Shown one piece after another: positions 59,217 to 64,000 of a stretch of 64,000 nucleotides of DNA. Below the pieces are notes generated by a model. It was not told where the DNA came from. It worked only from the letters and a program-made list of their open reading frames with translations, and searched no databases. The stretch's first letter is position 1. Every line of letters begins with the position of its first letter. The position numbers were made by a program, and so were the translations under genes. Location: contig JAPDOI010000010.1 of NCBI GenBank assembly GCA_029168955.1, positions 2,019,501-2,083,500 on the forward strand, read 5' to 3'. Source of the DNA: Aplectana chamaeleonis. Its lineage: Eukaryota > Nematoda > Chromadorea > Rhabditida > Cosmocercidae.

Positions 59217-59984
59217 CCTTGTGAGCCATAGCAAAAAAGTGTATAAGCGTGAATGTTTTTTGCCAATTCGAGTGTTTCCGAACACTCACCAAGAAGACAA
59301 GCCAAATGAACGATGGATCACGTTTTCTACGTAACAAACGAAAGAATTGAGCCTCAAAAAAAGAAACAAAAACAACCAGGTTTTAGCATATGGATCATAC
59401 GCACCGTTTAGAAACCATAACTTAGTAAAAAAGGGGCAAAATAAAATGATGAAATAGTATAAATAGGAAAAAAAATGTAAACATGAATGTTTTTTGTTAA
59501 TTCGAGTGTTTCCAATTCTCATATTTGAAAATCTTCTTCCCAGATTGAGAAGAATAACCCTAAAATCCTCGGCAACGACGAAAACTGCATTACCACCTCT
59601 CCCAGTGCCAAAAATACCACTAGGCGTGAGATTGTGTGCGGGGTCCGTAATCACGTCGCGCCAAGTGGGTGTCTGGTTAGCATTATTCGAAATTGACCGA
59701 ATTTTCGAAACTGGAAAACAGCTGTTTCGTTTCCTGAACACGCCCAGCATTCAAAGAATTTATTAATTAGAGTTTCGGAATGATTCGTGTTTTCAGAAAA
59801 TCAAAAACCTTGAACTTTCGATTGAATCAACTATCCGTAAAGAACAAATGATTCAATTTCTCGTATGAATCGAATATTCCAAAAAGCCAAAAAAATGATA
59901 CACCCCAATGAAACCATTATTCGAAAACCCAAATATTCGAATACTATTCAAATTATTCGATTCTGTCCAAGTCTACTGGACCAT

Positions 59985-60115
59985 GAACCCCGCGTTCATT
60001 CACTCACAGTACCGGGGCTGTCGGCAGCTGGACACCCCTGCAGAAATGTACAACCGTCAAGTCCGATGTGTCCGCAGCAGTGGCCCACGTGCACCATACT
60101 ATACGCGCATTTTTT
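59985..60115 (+). repeat. Inverted-repeat arm paired with 61,385-61,500
   Basis: TGGACACCCCTGCAGAAATG TACAACCGTCAA and flanks are the reverse complement of TTGACGGTTGTACGTTTCTG CAGGGGTGTCTA at 61,445-61,476, with wider similarity over about 115 bp. The 110-bp array lies between the arms. Confidence 0.7.
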
Positions 60116-60420
60116 AAAATACGAAGTCATTGGACAGGAAGTTGTTCTTTTCGCACAGAGAGTTTTTTACAACGAATCATTATGAATTACTCTTGTGTCA
60201 ACGTATTAGGGAGGAAATGCTCAGATTACGACACATTTAACCTTGTAGTAAGCAAAGTGACTTTTTTTTATCCTGAAGCGTTCAATACAGAAATTTGAGG
60301 CGCAGAGCCATACAATGTAATCCATTTTTCAGACCTTGAAAATATTAGGGTGAAATGTCTTATATTTTGAAGTACCAATCTTCAATGAGGGCCGATCGTA
60401 GAAACCCGAATTGAACTGCG

Positions 60421-61002
60421 AATCAGGGGAAATCCAGATTGGACGGTGCAGTCTTCGGCTGCACCGTCCGGCAGGGGAGGAAAACCCCGGGTGTGGGCTA
60501 ATTTTTACCCTAGCGATTCCGAGAGGTGGGAATCAGGGGAAATCCAGATTGGACGGTGCAGCCTTCGGCTGCACCGTCTGGCGGGGGAGGAAAACCCCGG
60601 GTGTGGGCTAATTTTTACCCTAGTGATTCCGAGAGGTGGGAGTCAGGGGGAATCCAGATCGGACGGTGCAGCCTTCGGCTGCACCGTCTGGCAGGGGAGG
60701 AAAACCCCGGGTATGGGCTAATTTTTACCCTAGCGATTCCGAGAGGTGCGAATCAGGGGGAATCCAGATTGGACGGTGCAGCCGAAGGCTGCACCGTCTG
60801 GCAGGGGAGGAAAACCCCGGGTATGGGCTAATTTTTACCCTAGCGATTCCGAGAGGTGCGAATCAGGGGGAATCCAGATTGGACGGTGCAGCCGAAGGCT
60901 GCACCGTCTGGCAGGGGAGGAAAACCCCGGGTGTGGGCTAATTTTTACCCTAGCGATTCCGAGAGGTGGGAATCAGGGGAAATCCAGATTGGACGGTGCA
61001 GC
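60421..61002 (+). repeat. 110-bp tandem array with internal hairpin, 5.3 units
   Basis: AATCAGGGG(A/G)AATCCAGATT starts units at 60,421, 60,531, 60,641, 60,751, 60,861 and 60,971 (the last breaks off at 61,002). Each full unit has a 12-bp perfect or near-perfect stem, GACGGTGCAGCC / GGCTGCACCGTC. The loop is TTC in units 1-3 and GAA in units 4-5. Open frames crossing the array shift by two per unit and are not genes. Confidence 0.95.
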
Positions 61003-61384
61003 TTTGTACTTAATAACGGTTATAAACACTGAATAAAAAAACGTCCCTTCAGCTTTTCTATTCTTCCAGCCTTCAAGGCATGATCGATGTCATATTTTTG
61101 ATGTTTCGCCGTTTCTTCCACTCTTCTATAGTCTTGTATCTTCTGCTTGGTGTAAATGATAAGGGTAAGAAATAGTGTTTCCATGACAAATTATCATAAA
61201 TGATATTTCGATTATTCCCTGGCATCAAATCAGGATTTTGTCACCCTAATCACCACTGAGACCCCTAAAAACACTACTTTCCTTCGTAACCACGCAGAAG
61301 AAACAAAAAACAATAGAAGAGAAAGCAGGAAAAACGAGGAAAACACAAAAATGAAAAAAACCGGCGATCATCACTCGGCCTCAA
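61003..61384. other. Spacer, nothing recognised
   Basis: AT-rich sequence between the 110-bp array and the repeat arm at 61,385; no gene or terminal repeat. Confidence 0.4.
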
Positions 61385-61501
61385 TTAAAAATTTTTACGC
61401 GTGAATGGCGCGTTTCGTTGTTGCCTGCAGACAGTGCTGCCTAGTTGACGGTTGTACGTTTCTGCAGGGGTGTCTATTTGGAAACAGCCCAGTACCGGGT
61501 C

Positions 61502-61690
61502 CTCAGATAATTTCTGGGCACGACGCCTCGGCGAAAAGGGTGTTTTCGGCAGAGCCTCGTCAATGGTTGGCGACGCCTCAACCACTTTCAGCGACGCCCT
61601 GGCAGAGAAGTTTCGAAATACGAAAACGGGTCGACGCCTCAGCGAAGAACGTGTTTTGTCGACGCCTCGCCCTTGTTTGGCGACGCCCCG
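61502..61690 (+). repeat. E3 left subterminal CGACGCCTC repeats
   Basis: CGACGCCTCGGCGAAAAGGG TGTTTTCGG, GCGACGCCTCAACC, GCGACGCCCTGGC, CGACGCCTCAGCGAAGAACG TGTTTTG, CGACGCCTCGCCC and GCGACGCCCCG follow at 20-50 bp spacing. Confidence 0.88.
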
Positions 61691-62303
61691 TCAATGAACT
61701 CACGGCCCTTTAATTACCCAATATTGATGCAAATTTACACAGGTCTGAGTCTCCACGTCAGTGGCAACCATTGTTGAGTCGTCTGCAAGCAGTGGTGTTC
61801 TTTTCATCATTCCTCCGTTCATTCTAACGTATCTACAGCCTTAATAGTGCCAAATGAACCAGCACTCACCAACTGATTTTCTGAGCAGTCCGATTTTGTG
61901 GGTATCAGTTTGTATAATTTGCAGGCATGCAGTCATTTCTCTTATATGGCTGTAATTTACTTTTTGATTTTACGTTTTGCGAGAGCCACCACGGTTTTCC
62001 GAAGCAAGATCTGCAAAACGATGGCAACAAATTCATAATCTACATAAACGGTTTGACATTGTCCCAAAAGGTGAGTTAAAATTTCTTCTTTTAATGATCC
62101 TTTTGTATCGGTTTTTCTTTCTTGTAGATTCTAATGAAACCTGTGGGCATATATTTTCGAAACATCCTGAGGGCCGCTGACGGGGTTTTAGTAGGGGATG
62201 CTATTGAGCGCTGTCAAGGAATATTCGGTGTAGCTTACGCTTGTACCAAAAATGAACATTTAATTTCAGTGTTTATTATGTACCATTGTCCTGTCTTTCC
62301 TAT

Positions 62304-63108
62304 ATGAGCGATATCAATCGACCGTGCCGCATGTTTAGGTCAATGAGTGACGTCCGCCCCCTCCAAGGTATGGTACCATATGTGTTTTGGTATGGGAAAG
62401 GTTTACTGCGCCTTTTTAGGCATTTCAAATATTGCAGACCTTATCCTTTATGCATTGGTATCCCTGTCAATGGAAAGGAAATGTGATCATACTTTCTTAG
62501 TTGGGAAAGAAGGAGTATCACGTTGAGGAGATGTCCTTTTTCGCACGGAACGGTGAGTTAACCGACACTTTGAGATTACGTTCCATAAGAGATATGCAGA
62601 ATGCAGTTTTTTGTAGAACTATCTCGATGTTTCGAATCGTTTCTTTTCTTGTTTGTGCGGCAAGAAAATCTAATTGCTCCCTTCTTACTGCTGCCGACGG
62701 AACAAACGTCCTATCCAAGGCGGGTTTTATCAAATTTTCTGTGTCATATTCTATTCAGATGTTTTGACCAGGTCAAATTGACATGTGGTATGAAGACAGT
62801 AACGTTTGTAACACTTGTTTGAGAACTCGGAGAAGAGTAGAGGTAGATGGAGGTTTTGCCTTCGCTGACATTAATTTTACTATTTCAGATAGACTACATG
62901 GCTAGATATATGTATTATATGTATAGATTCTGCACAAAGATCTGCTAGAATATTTCTCTCTATTCCATATTTGGAATTTTAACATATCAACGAGGTAGGT
63001 TTTCTCGAGTTGAACCATTTTTTGGCTACGATATACTTATTTTCTGTGTTTCAGGGCCTCTTCAATAATTTACGCGGTGGTGCTGTGGACTACATTGAAG
63101 GATCGTGA
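62304..63108 (+). CDS. Candidate spliced gene inside E3, unidentified
   Basis: The acceptor TTTAATTTCAG at 62,259-62,269 precedes ATG 62,304. A chain of GT-AG exons 62,304-62,367, 62,420-62,457, 62,501-62,552, 62,617-62,771 and 63,055-63,108 keeps one open frame of about 120 codons: MSDINRPCRMFRSMSDVRPL, ISNIADLILYAL, GKKEYHVEEMSFFARN, LIAPFLLLPTEQTSYPRRVL and GLFNNLRGGAVDYIEGS with stop. Introns are 43-64 nt apart from the last. The donor AACG/GTGAGT and acceptors TTTCTTAG, TTTTGTAG and GTGTTTCAG are good; one 43-nt intron is short. Other frames are also fairly open, so this remains tentative. An upstream exon pair (61,925-62,070 and from 62,128, intron GTGAGT to CTTGTAG, 57 nt) may be a separate gene or an earlier part. 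The protein is not recognised; it could be captured host sequence. Confidence 0.3.
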
Positions 63109-63547
63109 TGAAAAATGAGACTGATGTGGATTTGAAGCCTTCTTCGTCGACTTCGCTCCTGCTGTCATCCTGGTCACTGGAAATTACCCTGATTATGGAT
63201 ACCAAGTGCATAAGAATTTTCTCCACAAAACAGCTTGATTTTCACACGTATGTACCATTGTATTGTGTGGAACTGCTGTTATAAAGTGTTATAAAATGAA
63301 TAAATACTTGTGAAATCTTTGTTTTGGTGAAATAGGAAGGGATTAGGACTTGTATGAAAAATCTGAGCAAGTTTGCAGCTCAATGTAAGTTTCGGAGCAG
63401 AAATAGTAAGAACAGAAGGAAGGAGCGCACAGCGAAAACGGTGAAAAAACGTCTATCGTGCTCTAATAAGAACGCCGCTGTGGGCGCGACGCGCTCGACG
63501 AAAATTGTGAGGGTCAGTTAACGCGCTCCAAGGACAATCACTTTCAG

Positions 63548-63637
63548 CGACGCCTCGGCAAATGGTCGTCGACGGCTCCCGGGGGGGGTTCGGCCGCCGA
63601 CCATTTGCCGAGGCGTCGTGCCCAGAAATTATCTGAG
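63548..63637. repeat. E3 right subterminal hairpin and terminus
   Basis: CGACGCCTCGGCAAATGGTC at 63,548 pairs perfectly over 21 bp with 63,598-63,618, with a 29-nt GC-rich loop containing a nine-G run. The outer strand leads straight into the terminal inverted repeat. Confidence 0.92.
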
Positions 63638-64000
63638 TCTTCTCAAAACTTCGCCGTCAATTACCACAGTGTATCCGTTGCCGACAATTACACCGTATCT
63701 GACGCCAACCTATAAATTGGGCGGCAATTTCTTGCATTGCAGAGGTTTTCTTTCTTGCTTCGTATACCATCGTATCCTACTGATGTTGTTCTTCCCAGAC
63801 GATCATAAATTACCATAACCACAAACTTCTCAATGTAAATAAATTTGATAATATCCTTTTGATATGGGGTGGGTTACAAAAGAAATAGAGAGCTGAGTAT
63901 GTTCATTCACACACCTTTTTCATATTCTCTAGGCTCAGCAATTAAAACTCGAACAGACTAGGAAGTCGGGAAGCTCAATCACCGAGACGATTATAAATTA
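63638..64000. other. Right-end sequence, nothing recognised
   Basis: Flank of E3 to the window edge. A 66-codon frame (63,618-63,818) has no motif. Nothing called. Confidence 0.4.

Larger units (their letters stand above)
57695..59692. mobile_element. Palindromic element P, interrupted by an R element
   Basis: Arms 57,695-57,905 and 59,474-59,692 are inverted copies: GCTAACCGGACACCCACTTG GCGCGACGTGATTACGGACC CCGCACACAATCTCACGCC on the left and the reverse complement on the right. An AAGCCAAATGAACGATG tract occurs at 57,995 and 59,299 on either side of the inner R element. Without R3 the element is about 0.84 kb. It has no coding capacity of its own that I recognise. Confidence 0.75.
61502..63637. 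mobile_element. E3: CTCAGA-terminus element with perfect 31-bp TIRs
   Basis: 61,502-61,532 (CTCAGATAATTTCTGGGCAC GACGCCTCGGC) equals the reverse complement of 63,607-63,637 at all 31 positions. TC flanks both ends (61,500-61,501 and 63,638-63,639). Subterminal CGACGCCTCGGC repeats lie at both ends. It is 2,136 bp long and contains gene-like sequence with splice signals (62.3-63.1 kb). The identical termini make it the youngest member of the family in the window. Confidence 0.88.

Noticed and set aside
58773..59285. 170-codon minus-strand frame partly matching the frame at 40,847-41,053
   Set aside because: The similarity follows the R repeat at DNA level. The third copy near 22.8 kb has stops in that frame, so it is not a conserved protein.
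60411..61036. Overlapping frames of 66-101 codons resembling a repeat protein
   Set aside because: The 110-bp period shifts the frame by two each unit, so the same peptide appears in all three frames in turn. It is a non-coding tandem array.
1..64000. Prokaryotic features: operons, CRISPR arrays, insertion sequences, phage genes
   Set aside because: None is present. The short-period arrays have no uniform spacers and no cas-like genes; all recognised coding sequence is of eukaryotic transposable elements or spliced exons.

Overview
The window reads as nuclear DNA of a nematode, most likely a rhabditid or strongylid. This is inferred from an RTE retrotransposon and a CR1-like LINE with protein motifs of the kind seen in nematodes, Tc1-family transposase fragments, short GT-AG introns with TTTCAG-type acceptors, and dense small inverted-repeat elements. 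There are no operons, ribosome binding sites, CRISPR arrays or prokaryotic genes. Recognisable host coding sequence is scarce; most of the 64 kb is satellite and nested transposable elements.

Layout. 1-15.0 kb: about 28 copies of a 518-bp satellite, homogeneous on the left and eroding at the right edge. 15.2-18.1 kb: inverted and direct duplications, then a stray diverged satellite piece near 18.2 kb. 20.3-41.3 kb: one stack of nested insertions. An outer inverted-repeat element (R, 20,328-41,272) holds a Tc1-family transposon (20,743-40,742). That holds an element with CTCAGA termini (E1, 21,399-39,864), which holds a CR1-like LINE (23.2-38.9 kb). The LINE carries two inverted MITEs, a second CTCAGA element (E2, 25,415-33,120), another MITE and an RTE retrotransposon (35,272-38,515, 12-bp target duplication). 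A candidate terminal exon of a host gene (41,292-41,390) follows directly.

42.3-44.9 kb: a 464-bp palindrome with a degenerate tRNA-Gly(GCC) at its centre, then three phase-compatible exons of a small acidic protein gene. 46-51 kb: a 42-bp tandem array, a MITE and CTCAGA element E4 (47,603-50,507). 51-60 kb: scattered MITEs and a palindromic element interrupted by a second R element. 60.4-61.0 kb: a 110-bp tandem array whose internal hairpin flips orientation between units. 61.5-63.6 kb: CTCAGA element E3, with 31-bp perfect terminal inverted repeats and gene-like spliced sequence inside.

The most notable result is the CTCAGA family. Four elements with different interiors share the terminus CTCAGA, are flanked by matching dinucleotides (AA, AG, TC, TA), and carry element-specific GC-rich subterminal repeats, in both orientations in at least three of them. 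In two cases, removing the element and one dinucleotide copy restores the reading frame of the interrupted transposon gene. I see no transposase in them, so they look non-autonomous; their superfamily is not established here.
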